Source of the DNA: Umezawaea sp049997955
GTDB taxonomy: Bacteria > Actinomycetota > Actinomycetes > Mycobacteriales > Pseudonocardiaceae
Assembly (NCBI GenBank): GCA_049997955.1
Contig: JAEBDY010000028.1
Coordinates: 8,317-72,316 of the forward strand
Reading direction: 5' to 3'
Length of the DNA stretch: 64,000 nucleotides
Part shown: positions 15,740 to 24,496 of the stretch, one piece after another
Position numbering within the stretch: the stretch's first letter is position 1
Layout of the letters: every line of letters begins with the position of its first letter
Notes under the pieces: model-generated
Seen by the model: the letters and a program-made list of their open reading frames with translations, nothing else
Databases searched by the model: none
What the model was told of the DNA's origin: nothing
Position numbers and translations under genes: made by a program

Positions 15740-17311
15740 ATGACCCTCGCGAATGGCTGGACCGGCCAAACCGCATCCGCCTTACAAGCCGCTCTGCGAC
15801 TCAGCCACGAGGCGTTCGCCGAGCACCTGGGCATCAGCGCGCGAACCGTGGCCGCATGGCACCAGAAGCCGGACCTACGGCCAAAATCCGAGATGCAACA
15901 GCTTCTCGACACCGCGCTTGACCAGGCACCCGCGGACGTCAAGTCCCGGTTCGCCACCCTGGCCAATGAGCCACCGGTGCAGCTCCCCAAAGGCGCGGCA
16001 GAAGACGCCGAAGTACGGCTCAGCGCAGACCTCAACATGGTCGCGGCGCTCGACTGGCTCGACCACCACGCCGAGTGGGAGCCAGGGACAGCCAGGCGGA
16101 ACGTAGCGACGCGACTCGCCCACCTGAACGTCAACGAACTTCATGATCGAGGCATCCGCCGCGCACGCGTCGACCAACGCCACATCGCACAAGCCCTCAC
16201 CGACTACTACGGCACCACCACCGACGACCACGGCACCTACACGGCCCGATTCGGCACCGGCACCGAGGCTGTCACGAGTGTGCTCACCCACCCCGACTGG
16301 CTAGACCTCGATTGCCCGCTGGTAGCCACCAACGACCGCCTCCGCTTCACCGGCACCACCCCGGACGGCAACGTCCAGTTGGACGAGACGACCGCGGGCC
16401 TGGCCGCTCAACGCCTGGCCGAAATGCTCGCGATCGGCATCCGCTTCGTGAACATGCCGCTCTACCGACTCTTCGACATCACCATCGGCAAGCACGCCAT
16501 CGGCGGCGCGGTCGGCCTGACGACGTTCGCCGGCTACGCGGTCACGATGGACCTGCTGGAAGGCGAACTGATCGACGCACTCGGCAACGGCACTACCCCA
16601 CGCCCAGGCTCACTGCCGGTACGCGACCACTATATGCCGACCCTGCCCACCGTCCTCGACGTCAACGACCGGCTATGCGCAGGCGGCACCCTCGCCCTCA
16701 CCGCAATCGCCCGCCCAGCCAGCCCGTTCCGCAGCGGCCCGGACTACCTGCTCCTCATCCAGGAACGCTCGGGCCACGTCATCAACGCCGCCCGCCGCCT
16801 GGCCGTCATTCCCAAGGGTTTCCACCAGCCGCTGACCGACTACCGAGCCGACGCACAGGTAGGCGCAACCCTCCGCCGCGAGACGGAAGAGGAGTTGTTC
16901 GGTCGCCACGACATCGACAACACCGTGAACGACCAACGCCACGCCGACCCCATGCACCCGAGCTTGCTGTCCGCCCCGATGCGCTGGCTCACCGAACAGC
17001 CCGACCGCCTACGCATGGAGTGCACCGGCTTCGGCCTCAACCTGGTCAGCGGCAACTTCGAGTTCGCCAGCCTCATCGTCATCGAAGATGAGGACTTCTG
17101 GCCGCAATTCGGCGGCCAAGTGCAGGCCAACTGGGAAGCCTCAAACCTGCGCCAATACTCAAGCCTCGACACCGACTTGCTAGCCGACCTGGTCCGCGAC
17201 GTAGCGTGGAGCAACGAAGGTCTGTTCGCCCTCCTGCAAGGGCTCCGCCGCCTCAAGCAGATCGGCGGGAGCCGAGTGGACCTGCCTACGATCGATTGGG
17301 AGATTCGTTGA
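15740..17311 (+). CDS. XRE-HTH protein with Nudix-like C-terminal region
   Basis: 523 residues. The N-terminus LRLSHEAFAEHLGISARTVA and AWHQKPDLRP is an XRE-type HTH. A central region (ALDWLDHHAEWEPGTARRNV ...) is shared with the convergent paralogue at 17659. The C-terminal part (about 330-500) contains VGATLRRETEEELFGR, which matches the REx2EExGx half of a Nudix box, within a region where Nudix folds are plausible (GPDYLLLIQERSGHVINAAR). In actinomycete integrative elements Nudix-type proteins are known as intercellular signals/replication regulators, which is the nearest functional parallel. ATG start follows GGGGGAG. TTGA overlap couples it to the cupin-like gene. Confidence 0.6.
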   Translation: MTLANGWTGQTASALQAALRLSHEAFAEHLGISARTVAAWHQKPDLRPKSEMQQLLDTALDQAPADVKSRFATLANEPPVQLPKGAAEDAEVRLSADLNMVAALDWLDHHAEWEPGTARRNVATRLAHLNVNELHDRGIRRARVDQRHIAQALTDYYGTTTDDHGTYTARFGTGTEAVTSVLTHPDWLDLDCPLVATNDRLRFTGTTPDGNVQLDETTAGLAAQRLAEMLAIGIRFVNMPLYRLFDITIGKHAIGGAVGLTTFAGYAVTMDLLEGELIDALGNGTTPRPGSLPVRDHYMPTLPTVLDVNDRLCAGGTLALTAIARPASPFRSGPDYLLLIQERSGHVINAARRLAVIPKGFHQPLTDYRADAQVGATLRRETEEELFGRHDIDNTVNDQRHADPMHPSLLSAPMRWLTEQPDRLRMECTGFGLNLVSGNFEFASLIVIEDEDFWPQFGGQVQANWEASNLRQYSSLDTDLLADLVRDVAWSNEGLFALLQGLRRLKQIGGSRVDLPTIDWEIR

Positions 17312-17658
17312 CCGCCAACTGGAGCCACGGCAACGCCGAGGAAGCGTCCGCAGACACCCGCGGCTGGCTCATCGGACACTTCATCGACCCATCCGAGGGC
17401 GTCCGTTCCTCCAAGGATGTAGAGGTGAAGTGGGGCACCCACCCAGCAGGTGACAAGCGTCCGGAATGGACTTCCGACGACCAGCGAACCACCCTGGTTC
17501 TGTTGGTACAGGGCAACTTCCGCGTAGATCTCACCGAGGGCAGCTCCACCATGACCCGCCAAGGCGACTACATCATGTGGGGCCCCGGCATCGACCACAC
17601 CTGGGAAGCCAACGAGGACTCGGTAGTCATCACCGTCCGCTGGCCGTCGCAGACCTGA
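17308..17658 (+). CDS. Small cupin-like protein
   Basis: 116 residues from a TTG that overlaps the upstream TGA (TTGA). The pattern LVLLVQGNFRVDL, then QGDYIMWGPGIDHTWEANED and SVVITVRWPS fits a single cupin barrel with a G-x-x-H turn (PGIDHTW). The metal-ligand set looks incomplete: only one histidine is present in that block. It probably binds a small ligand in partnership with the upstream XRE/Nudix-like protein. Its stop is adjacent to the stop of the convergent gene (17658/17659). Confidence 0.55.
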   Translation: MTANWSHGNAEEASADTRGWLIGHFIDPSEGVRSSKDVEVKWGTHPAGDKRPEWTSDDQRTTLVLLVQGNFRVDLTEGSSTMTRQGDYIMWGPGIDHTWEANEDSVVITVRWPSQT

Positions 17659-19278
17659 TCACTCGCCAACCTCCATCTCGACGGCAGGCAGGTCCACTCG
17701 CCCACCGCCGATTTCCCGCAACCGCCGGAGTCCCTGGAGCAACGCGAACAGCCCTTCGTTGCTCCAGGCCTCCTGTCCAACCAGTTCCTCGACCAACTCA
17801 CCGTCGAGACTGGAGTACAACCGCAACCCAGAGGCCTCCCAGTTCGCCTCAACCTGCCCACCGAACCGCCGCCAAAACTCCTCATCCTCGATCACCACCA
17901 GGCCAGCGAACTCGTAATTTCCGCTAACCAGGTTCAATCCGAACCCCGTGCACTCCACCCTCATCCGCCCAGGCTCCGCCGTCAGCCACTTCATCGGCTC
18001 AGACGCCCGCCCAGGATGCATCGGCACCGCGGCCCGCACGTCGCCAATGGTCATGTCGACGTCACTACGCCCGAACAACTCCTCTTCAAGCTCCCGAAGC
18101 AACGTCGCCCCCACCCGCGCATCAGCCCGAACATCACTCATCGGCTGATGGAACGCCTTCGGGATCACCGCCAACCGCCCACTCGCGTTCAGCACGCTCC
18201 CAGACCGCTCCTGAACCAAGAGCGCGTAGTCCGGCCCACCACGGAACGGATCACCCGGCCGAGCGATAGCGCACAACGCGAGAACCCCACCCGCACACAC
18301 CCGCCCTGGCAGGTCGAGCACGCTCTCAACGCTCGGCAGGTACGTGTCCCTCAGCGGCATCGCAGGCCGCCCGGCCGCCACGGCGTCCACAAGTTCCCCT
18401 TCGAGCAGATCCACCGTCAGTGCGTACTCCACGAACGAAACCCGCCCAACCGCCCCCACGAGCCCATCACCAACCTCCACTTCCAGCAGCCGATAGAGCG
18501 GCAAGTTCGCAATCCGAACTCCAAGCGTCACCGCCTCCGCAAGCCGCTCCACCGCCGCATCAGCCCCAGCCCGACTCAGGGCACGCTCGGCCTCCAACTC
18601 GCCAGCAACGAACCTCACGCGGTCCCGATCAGCCGTCAACGCGCAGTCCAGATCAAGCCACTCGGCGCGCGTGACAACACTGGTCAAGACCCCCAGTTCC
18701 CCAAACCGAGCCCGATACATCCCGTACCCGGCCCCAACCGGCCCGTAGTAGTCCACCAACGCCGCGGCAACCTGCGCCCGCCCCATCCGGTTCCGCCGAG
18801 CATTCCGATCGAGCAACGCACCAACGCCCAGCTCCTCGACCCGCGCCCCCACCTTCCCCCGAGCAGTACCAGGCACCCACCCCGCACGCTGATCAAGCCA
18901 CTCCAACGCCCCAACCAGATCACCATCAACCCGCCCAGGTTCCCCACTAGCAACAATCTCGGCGACTTCGGCAACCTCCTCAACAGGACTCAGCAACTCA
19001 TCGATGCCAACCCCGAAGATCCTTTCCAACAGCCGAGCAGTAGACGGCCGCACCGGACTCAACGGCTCCCCGGATGGCTTCCGCCCAGCCGCCAACCGCT
19101 GAAGATGCCGCACCCCAACGCTTCCAGGCTCCCGATGCTCCCGAGCAAACATCTCCGCGAACTCGGCAAACTCCTCGTACGTCTGCCGCCGCTCCCAGAT
19201 CCTCTGCTCAAGCACGGTACGAAACGCCCGCCCTCGCCGCTGCTGCGTCTCCGCCTCACGCTGTCGCATATCGCGCAC
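17659..19278 (-). CDS. Paralogue of the XRE/Nudix-like protein
   Basis: 539 residues, similar to the 15740-17311 product from about residue 125 to the end: ALEWLDQRAGWVPGTAR, DPFRGGPDYALLVQERSG, RLAVIPKAFHQPM, VGATLLRELEEELFGR and CTGFGLNLVSGNYEFAGLVV. The N-terminus differs (a longer XRE-like region TYEEFAEFAEMFAREHREPG ... RHLQRLAAGRKPSGEPLSPV). The two face each other tail to tail. Codon use here is extremely GC3-biased, even compared with its partner, so the pair probably did not arise by a recent duplication inside this element. Confidence 0.6.
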   Translation of the reverse strand: MRDMRQREAETQQRRGRAFRTVLEQRIWERRQTYEEFAEFAEMFAREHREPGSVGVRHLQRLAAGRKPSGEPLSPVRPSTARLLERIFGVGIDELLSPVEEVAEVAEIVASGEPGRVDGDLVGALEWLDQRAGWVPGTARGKVGARVEELGVGALLDRNARRNRMGRAQVAAALVDYYGPVGAGYGMYRARFGELGVLTSVVTRAEWLDLDCALTADRDRVRFVAGELEAERALSRAGADAAVERLAEAVTLGVRIANLPLYRLLEVEVGDGLVGAVGRVSFVEYALTVDLLEGELVDAVAAGRPAMPLRDTYLPSVESVLDLPGRVCAGGVLALCAIARPGDPFRGGPDYALLVQERSGSVLNASGRLAVIPKAFHQPMSDVRADARVGATLLRELEEELFGRSDVDMTIGDVRAAVPMHPGRASEPMKWLTAEPGRMRVECTGFGLNLVSGNYEFAGLVVIEDEEFWRRFGGQVEANWEASGLRLYSSLDGELVEELVGQEAWSNEGLFALLQGLRRLREIGGGRVDLPAVEMEVGE

Positions 19279-19663
19279 CCATCCAAGCTGATCAAGCGCT
19301 GATAGTCACCTGATTTCAAGTCTCGCACGCTTGGGCTCACATCAGGACCCCAAGTCGCTACTAAACCGACCGTGTCGAACTCTCGCAAATTCGTTGAACA
19401 TCGCCTTTGGTGGCCAGCGGTCCCCGTATGTCGGACAAGGTCGTCTCAAGTCGTCAACTAGTCGTGTACCTGCGACCAACTCCTGAACTAGAAACTTGCG
19501 TACCCTATCAACGGAGGCAATGAGAACACGGTGTGGAGTGAATTGGCGAAGGATTCAGCAGAAATCGAACTTTTCCTGATTTGGCTATCGCTAACCCTCG
19601 TCATGCGTCATCGTACTGGGCAGAAATACGTCCAACAGTAACCGTTTTTGATGCTGACGCATT
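19279..19663. other. Intergenic transition into AT-richer cargo
   Basis: 385 bp without a gene I can support. Base composition falls here from the strongly GC-rich transfer module to the AT-richer cargo. A 36-codon frame from GTG 19531 has no well-placed ribosome site and is not called. A TGATTTCAAG motif near 19310 resembles half of the operators at 15067-15098. Confidence 0.5.
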
Positions 19664-20407
19664 TTAAAAATCCGAGTAGAAACCTTGCCCCGTAATTTCA
19701 GCCGGCGTTTCAGTACCGCTTCTGCGCCAGCGATGGCCTTCAGTGTCGAGGAAGGTGAGGGTAACTACGACGCGTGGATTGCTTTCTTGGTGCCTCACAA
19801 TTTCTGCGAACTCTGTCGAGTATAAGCCAACCTGTGCGCCAGGGCCTAGAAATTCGCAAACGCGGAGTCCGTGAGCCGTCAAGTACTGCGAGTTGTTGGA
19901 GGTTCTGAATGAGAGTGCATCTAGGGTGTGATCGGGTTCGCCCAGAATTTCTACACCCTCTAACTGAACTTCAAGGATCGGCTGATTCCCATGGTTAACT
20001 ATTTCGATCCCGGGGATTGGGTCAATGGCAATACTCTGTTCGTCAGTTTGAATCTCCGCAAGACCTACTTCTGTTCTTCCTGATACAACAGTGCGAGCCC
20101 TGGAGGCGCGTATTCTATGCGCAATTTCATTCTCTTTCCTGAGTCTCTGCCGAGAAGCTTCATCTTCTGCCTCCATTATTTCTCTGCGAACCCTGCCGTC
20201 GCGGGTCACTACGAATAGCGCAACAATAACTGCCGCGATACTTCCAATCGCCCCTGCCCATTGCCCCGATGCACCCCACCAATCTGTACTTTGTTTTCTG
20301 AGCCACGCATGAGAGATGGTCAGGTATTTTCCAAAAATTAGTATAGTTCCACAAGTGAACAGTGTGATTAAGGCTATCCAACGAACAAAAATTACATGCC
20401 TTGGCAT
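19664..20407 (-). CDS. Membrane protein with two TM helices and soluble C-terminal domain
   Basis: 247 residues. TM segments IALITLFTCGTILIFGKYL (about 11-29) and GQWAGAIGSIAAVIVALFVV (about 48-67) are followed by a charged helix (RREIMEAEDEASRQRLRKEN) and a beta-rich C-terminal region (IEIVNHGNQPILEVQLEGVE ... VVVTLTFLDTEGHRWRRSGT). The segment resembles the generic bacterial pattern of membrane-tethered beta domains. No family is recognised. It shares layout (two TM, short helix, ~150-aa beta domain with the phrase 'N.GN...') with the next gene. Both are AT-richer and lie divergently beside the REase-NACHT gene. They may form the membrane part of one system. Confidence 0.6.
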   Translation of the reverse strand: MPRHVIFVRWIALITLFTCGTILIFGKYLTISHAWLRKQSTDWWGASGQWAGAIGSIAAVIVALFVVTRDGRVRREIMEAEDEASRQRLRKENEIAHRIRASRARTVVSGRTEVGLAEIQTDEQSIAIDPIPGIEIVNHGNQPILEVQLEGVEILGEPDHTLDALSFRTSNNSQYLTAHGLRVCEFLGPGAQVGLYSTEFAEIVRHQESNPRVVVTLTFLDTEGHRWRRSGTETPAEITGQGFYSDF

Positions 20408-20543
20408 ACGGTTTGATCTCCTAAATCGGTATCGAGATGCATTTCAACTTGTGGCAAATGGTGTGATTTGGTAGCTGACGTGAAGCGCGGTGAAATTTCT
20501 TTGTTGTTTTACGGGTGGAGATAATTTGCCTCGCCTAGACTTC

Positions 20544-21215
20544 TTATCTTGCCGACGGTAGTGAAAATTCAAAGTTCTGCTCTTTAAGCTGCCCTCCTTC
20601 GCAAATCCATGTAATCACAGTTGGCCATCCTCTGGTTTCGCCAAAAATTGACGATGGTCCGAAACTGATCAATGGAAGGGAAAAATTAAAACCAGGGTGA
20701 ACTACTGTCTCATCTCCATACCAAGTAAGGACTCGATAGTATGCATCGGCTTCGAATTCTTCATAGATCCATCCAGCATTCTCGCCGGCCTGTTGAAGTA
20801 CGCCTTCATTTCCGACGCGGACCCGCACTACTGGTCTAATCGCACTTGCATTTCCAACGTTCATCAGGGTAAATTCTATTGTGCTCAAAGAGTTCTTGGC
20901 GCGCAATTCTAGATTCGCTCGCTGTATACTATTTCTGTAAGCAACGAGAGCAACAATTGATGCAATTAGGGCTAAAATCGCTGACCACCATGATGTTACT
21001 GCTTGAACTACCCCCATTTTTGTAGCAACGTCCATAGATGAGTTCAGCACGACTATTGGCACAACAACCAGAAGTACGACTGTGGGCATTGCTCCAAGAA
21101 GAATGGCTGCTGCCTGCAACCCTGAGCCGATCTGATGACGACGGATGGCAACACTGCTAGCGCTATCCTGTGCACCGTGCACGTAAACCACACCTTTCAG
21201 TTTATTTCTGATCAT
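20544..21215 (-). CDS. Membrane protein, second member of the pair
   Basis: 223 residues. TM segments are ILLGAMPTVVLLVVVPIVVL (about 38-57) and SWWSAILALIASIVALVAYR (about 75-94). Then a basic helix (NSIQRANLELRAKN) leads into a beta-rich domain (STIEFTLMNVGNASAIRPVV RVRVGN region). The order TM-TM-helix-beta domain and the 'NVGNAS/NHGNQP' turn are shared with 19664-20407, so the two are probably distant paralogues. It is divergent from the REase-NACHT gene, with only about 80 bp between starts, so a shared regulatory region is likely. Function unknown. Confidence 0.6.
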   Translation of the reverse strand: MIRNKLKGVVYVHGAQDSASSVAIRRHQIGSGLQAAAILLGAMPTVVLLVVVPIVVLNSSMDVATKMGVVQAVTSWWSAILALIASIVALVAYRNSIQRANLELRAKNSLSTIEFTLMNVGNASAIRPVVRVRVGNEGVLQQAGENAGWIYEEFEADAYYRVLTWYGDETVVHPGFNFSLPLISFGPSSIFGETRGWPTVITWICEGGQLKEQNFEFSLPSAR

Positions 21216-21297
21216 AATCGAGACGATACAGATCTACCGCGGAAACAGTCTAGTGTCGGGATGCGAGTTCGCTTCTTCGGGAGTACAGTCTAATCGT

Positions 21298-24243
21298 ATG
21301 TCACCAGATTCAAGGATCGAGAGCAACGATAACGTCGTAATTATCGATCTGCGCCCAGATCTGTTACGTGTGCCGCCGTTGAACCTCAAGCCCCCAACAG
21401 TTTCTCGCATCGATAGCTTGCCGCTTCGAAATCGCGACTGGAAGGTGTTTGAGCGTCTTATTGTTGCAACGGTACGTGATGTGCTGGGATGGCGTGACGT
21501 TCGGGAGTATGGTGTTCCAGGCGAAGAGCAACACGGAATAGACATTCTTGGCTACTCGCCTAGCTCAGGCGAACAGTCACTGGGGGAATCGCAAGTACTT
21601 ACTTGTCAGTGCAAAGATGTAGAGAGCTTCACTGCTGGAAATTTGCGAGCGGTCGTTGATAAGTTTAATGACGGCTATAGGCCTCTTAGCAGCAGGTATC
21701 TGTCGATTGCAGTTTCATGTATCACGGAAAGCGTGCCGCTTGTTGAAGAGTTGTACCGACTCCGGATTTTGCATCCTAATCTTACAATACATTTGTGGGG
21801 GGCGCGTCAGATTAATGAGATGTTAGAAGATCAAAACCTGATAGTTCGCCGGTTCTTTGGTCCAAGCTGGGAAGAAGCCTTCTGTACACCGGTAGTTCGT
21901 GCTGATATTCGATCAGATTCGGTGTTGAATCGACGTCGCCTCATCGATTTCATTGCCAGGGCTGAAGAGGCAAGTTACGATCGTCTATTGTCTAGGTGGC
22001 TTGCTGCAGGTGTGGAAGGGGAGCTGGCGCTTGAGCTAGCTGCCGAAAAGTCCGTTGGAAATTTCATGGATGTGTCATCCAAAGTTGCATCTCCTGGTCT
22101 TTATTTGATCGAAGGGGACTTTGGCTCAGGTAAATCGGTGACAGTTGAAAGAGTTTATCAGGAAGATCTCAAAGAGTTTCGAGATGGAGGTATGCTTTTT
22201 CTTCCGATTCGAGTTGAAGCACGGCAGGTAGTCAATACTGTTGAAAATCTGTGTGAAGTATTTCTTGATGATTTGGCGCTTGATTCTAACTTTCCTGTGC
22301 GCCTTATAATAGATGGATTGGATGAGGTTGGGCCAGCGCGGGCTCATTTGATTCTACGCAGCGCTGAATCGTACGTATTGAGGCGAAGTTATTGTCGGGT
22401 AATTGCCACTATTCGACCTGGCGTATCTGACACAGTTGGCGCGAAAAAGATATTGCAGCCACTGCTTAGTGCTGATGAGTCTGAGGCGCTAATTGAACGT
22501 GTCAGTGGCGTCAGATACGCTCGATTCCACCAATCTCCTGCCGTCGCTGATGCAGTACGTCGACCCCTATTTGCCCTTATCGCTGCAACTCTAAGCGGTT
22601 CAGGACAACATCTCCCGCAAAGCGCGGGCGGATTTTTGGACGAATTAGTCGGCCGTGCGCTCAGAATGTCAGATCGACCTCAATTGGAGACTCAGAATCT
22701 TCTTGAGAGGTTGGCTGAAGGTGTTGTCCGTCTAGGGGGATCCGCAGTGCCTATTTCCGAAATTGGAGGCAATTCGGTAGTTGAGGTGATTTTAGCGACA
22801 CGTTTAGTGGTTAAATCTGGACGTGCCATCAAGTTTTCTCTTCCAATTCTCGAGCAATATTTTGCCGGCCTTGCGTTGCTGAGAGACGGTGCTGTTGATC
22901 GGATTCTAGATGACCTTTCGGTTATCGACAGATGGCGATACGGATTAGTCCTGGCTACTACTATCGGGAGTTGGGAACAGGTAAATCGACTGCTTGCCAA
23001 GATTTCTTCTCGTCACCCTGGGATTGCCGCTTGGGTGGTCAGTGAAGCTGTGCCATCATCAAGTTACTCAACTGAGGTTGGATTGCCGCCTTCACTTGAA
23101 TGTGCAGAGCGTGTTCATTACAGTTTTAATTGCTTGGCAAAAGGTGTCCCTGCTTTATCGGAAAAGCTGCATTTTATAGAAATGTCGGGTGATTCCGCAG
23201 TGGTGGGAGCGAGGGTTGAGGATCGCCACTTGACTGTGGGGCTGAAGCGGCTTAATCGAACAGGCGAAACAGGGTTTCAAGTGTTACCTTGGGAAGTTGG
23301 GCTATTCAGTCGGCATTATAGAGACCATGATTGGGATCTTATTACGGCAGGTTCGTCATTTCCTGTCGACTATAGTGCTTGGCCGTGGCACATTTCACTT
23401 CAATGGATGCGCAGTGGATTTGAATCTTTGTTCAAGAATTATGGAGTATCTTGGCGAGGCAATTCAGCGGCGAGTGCCGAGTTTCATTGGCTATTAGCTC
23501 GCACGCTGGTGCGGGAGTCGGGAAATTCACGCCATAAGCCGATACATGTGGATCGAATTCTTGAGGTTGCGAACGGTTTTCTGGAAGACATGAAAGAAGA
23601 AGGTTTTCGAGCAATCAAAATTGATCGAGCGGCTTTTAATATTTATCCAGATATGCTTCGCGAGTTCACTGAAAAGATTGAACGTGATAGTAGCGAGAGC
23701 GCTTGGGTGGAGCGCCCGTATGTCGTGCCCGATGCGTTAGACTCAGGCGGCCGTTGGGTTTGGAATTTGTATACACCTGAATCTATGCTCAAGCTGTGCA
23801 ATCAAGTCGTCATGAATGCCTTGTTAATATATCAAGATGTCTGCGAAAGATTCCTTTCCAATTTGATTCCAACCTTGGGGCTCGGAAGCCTTTTTCCGGT
23901 ATCGATTCAAGGAGTGCTCGAATTTTCGGGTGATCCCGGTTATGAAGGTTCGCCTTCATTGGGGTATTATGCGTTGCCGGTGCAGTCGGGGCAAGAATCG
24001 AGTGTTGATATTAAGTTTGGCCCCATGCCCGCTTGGGGAGATCATTCCGCACTTGATGCTATTGATAATAGTATTGCGCGAAATAGGCCGGCGGCAATTG
24101 GATGGGCAACTACTTCGTATAGTTCGTGGTCGGTTTCGGTCTACAAGGAGCGGCCTGCTACGCGGCTCGCACTTAAATGGTTGAATACTGATTTGCGTCG
24201 ACTTCGCTTAATGGATAGTCGTATTCGGTCCGATGAGGATTGA
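21298..24243 (+). CDS. REase-NACHT STAND protein (Mrr-like nuclease fused to NACHT NTPase)
   Basis: 981 residues from ATG 21298; a GTG at 21253 would add 15 residues. The N-terminal domain (about 45-195) has a PD-(D/E)XK arrangement: FERLIV (Glu52), HGIDILGY (Asp82) and LTCQCKDV (Gln104, Lys106), as in Mrr-type endonucleases. The NACHT NTPase follows: Walker A EGDFGSGKS (about 272-280) and Walker B VRLIIDGLDEVG (about 334-345) with the NACHT-type D-G-x-D-E. The remaining ~600 residues have no recognised repeats and would be the sensor. The layout nuclease-NTPase-sensor is that of Avs and bacterial NACHT antiphage proteins (family knowledge). Immune function is inference. Codon use is AT-richer than its surroundings and it is the distal cargo of an integrative element. 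Confidence 0.8.
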   Translation: MSPDSRIESNDNVVIIDLRPDLLRVPPLNLKPPTVSRIDSLPLRNRDWKVFERLIVATVRDVLGWRDVREYGVPGEEQHGIDILGYSPSSGEQSLGESQVLTCQCKDVESFTAGNLRAVVDKFNDGYRPLSSRYLSIAVSCITESVPLVEELYRLRILHPNLTIHLWGARQINEMLEDQNLIVRRFFGPSWEEAFCTPVVRADIRSDSVLNRRRLIDFIARAEEASYDRLLSRWLAAGVEGELALELAAEKSVGNFMDVSSKVASPGLYLIEGDFGSGKSVTVERVYQEDLKEFRDGGMLFLPIRVEARQVVNTVENLCEVFLDDLALDSNFPVRLIIDGLDEVGPARAHLILRSAESYVLRRSYCRVIATIRPGVSDTVGAKKILQPLLSADESEALIERVSGVRYARFHQSPAVADAVRRPLFALIAATLSGSGQHLPQSAGGFLDELVGRALRMSDRPQLETQNLLERLAEGVVRLGGSAVPISEIGGNSVVEVILATRLVVKSGRAIKFSLPILEQYFAGLALLRDGAVDRILDDLSVIDRWRYGLVLATTIGSWEQVNRLLAKISSRHPGIAAWVVSEAVPSSSYSTEVGLPPSLECAERVHYSFNCLAKGVPALSEKLHFIEMSGDSAVVGARVEDRHLTVGLKRLNRTGETGFQVLPWEVGLFSRHYRDHDWDLITAGSSFPVDYSAWPWHISLQWMRSGFESLFKNYGVSWRGNSAASAEFHWLLARTLVRESGNSRHKPIHVDRILEVANGFLEDMKEEGFRAIKIDRAAFNIYPDMLREFTEKIERDSSESAWVERPYVVPDALDSGGRWVWNLYTPESMLKLCNQVVMNALLIYQDVCERFLSNLIPTLGLGSLFPVSIQGVLEFSGDPGYEGSPSLGYYALPVQSGQESSVDIKFGPMPAWGDHSALDAIDNSIARNRPAAIGWATTSYSSWSVSVYKERPATRLALKWLNTDLRRLRLMDSRIRSDED

Positions 24244-24416
24244 TGGGTGGGAGTCGTTGCGGCGTGTGCGCGGTGGGAGACCTGTCCCGCGGCCCGGTCG
24301 GGTGCTGACCACAGGTATAAGCTCGGATGAAGTGCCGGTTGGGACAGGTGCTGGCTCAGCAGTCCCGCCACTTGGATCGATGTTTCCGCTGCTAGCGGCT
24401 TCAGCGTCGATGCAAG

Positions 24417-24451
24417 AGGCCCGTCCCGCATAGCCACCGCGGGACGGGCCT
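24417..24451 (+). terminator. Strong hairpin terminator downstream of REase-NACHT gene
   Basis: A 13-bp perfect stem AGGCCCGTCCCGC / GCGGGACGGGCCT (24417-24429, 24439-24451) closes a 9-nt loop and is followed by AGTTTAAAT. It insulates the cargo from the second recombinase. The 170 bp between the gene and the hairpin hold nothing recognisable. Confidence 0.75.
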
Positions 24452-24496
24452 AGTTTAAATATCGGGTCAGGTGGGCCTACTCAGAGCTGGCAAGGG

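Noticed and set aside
18016..19302. Plus-strand frame of over 400 codons opposite the XRE/Nudix paralogue
   Set aside because: Pro/Arg/His-rich mirror of a high-GC3 gene with no family signal.
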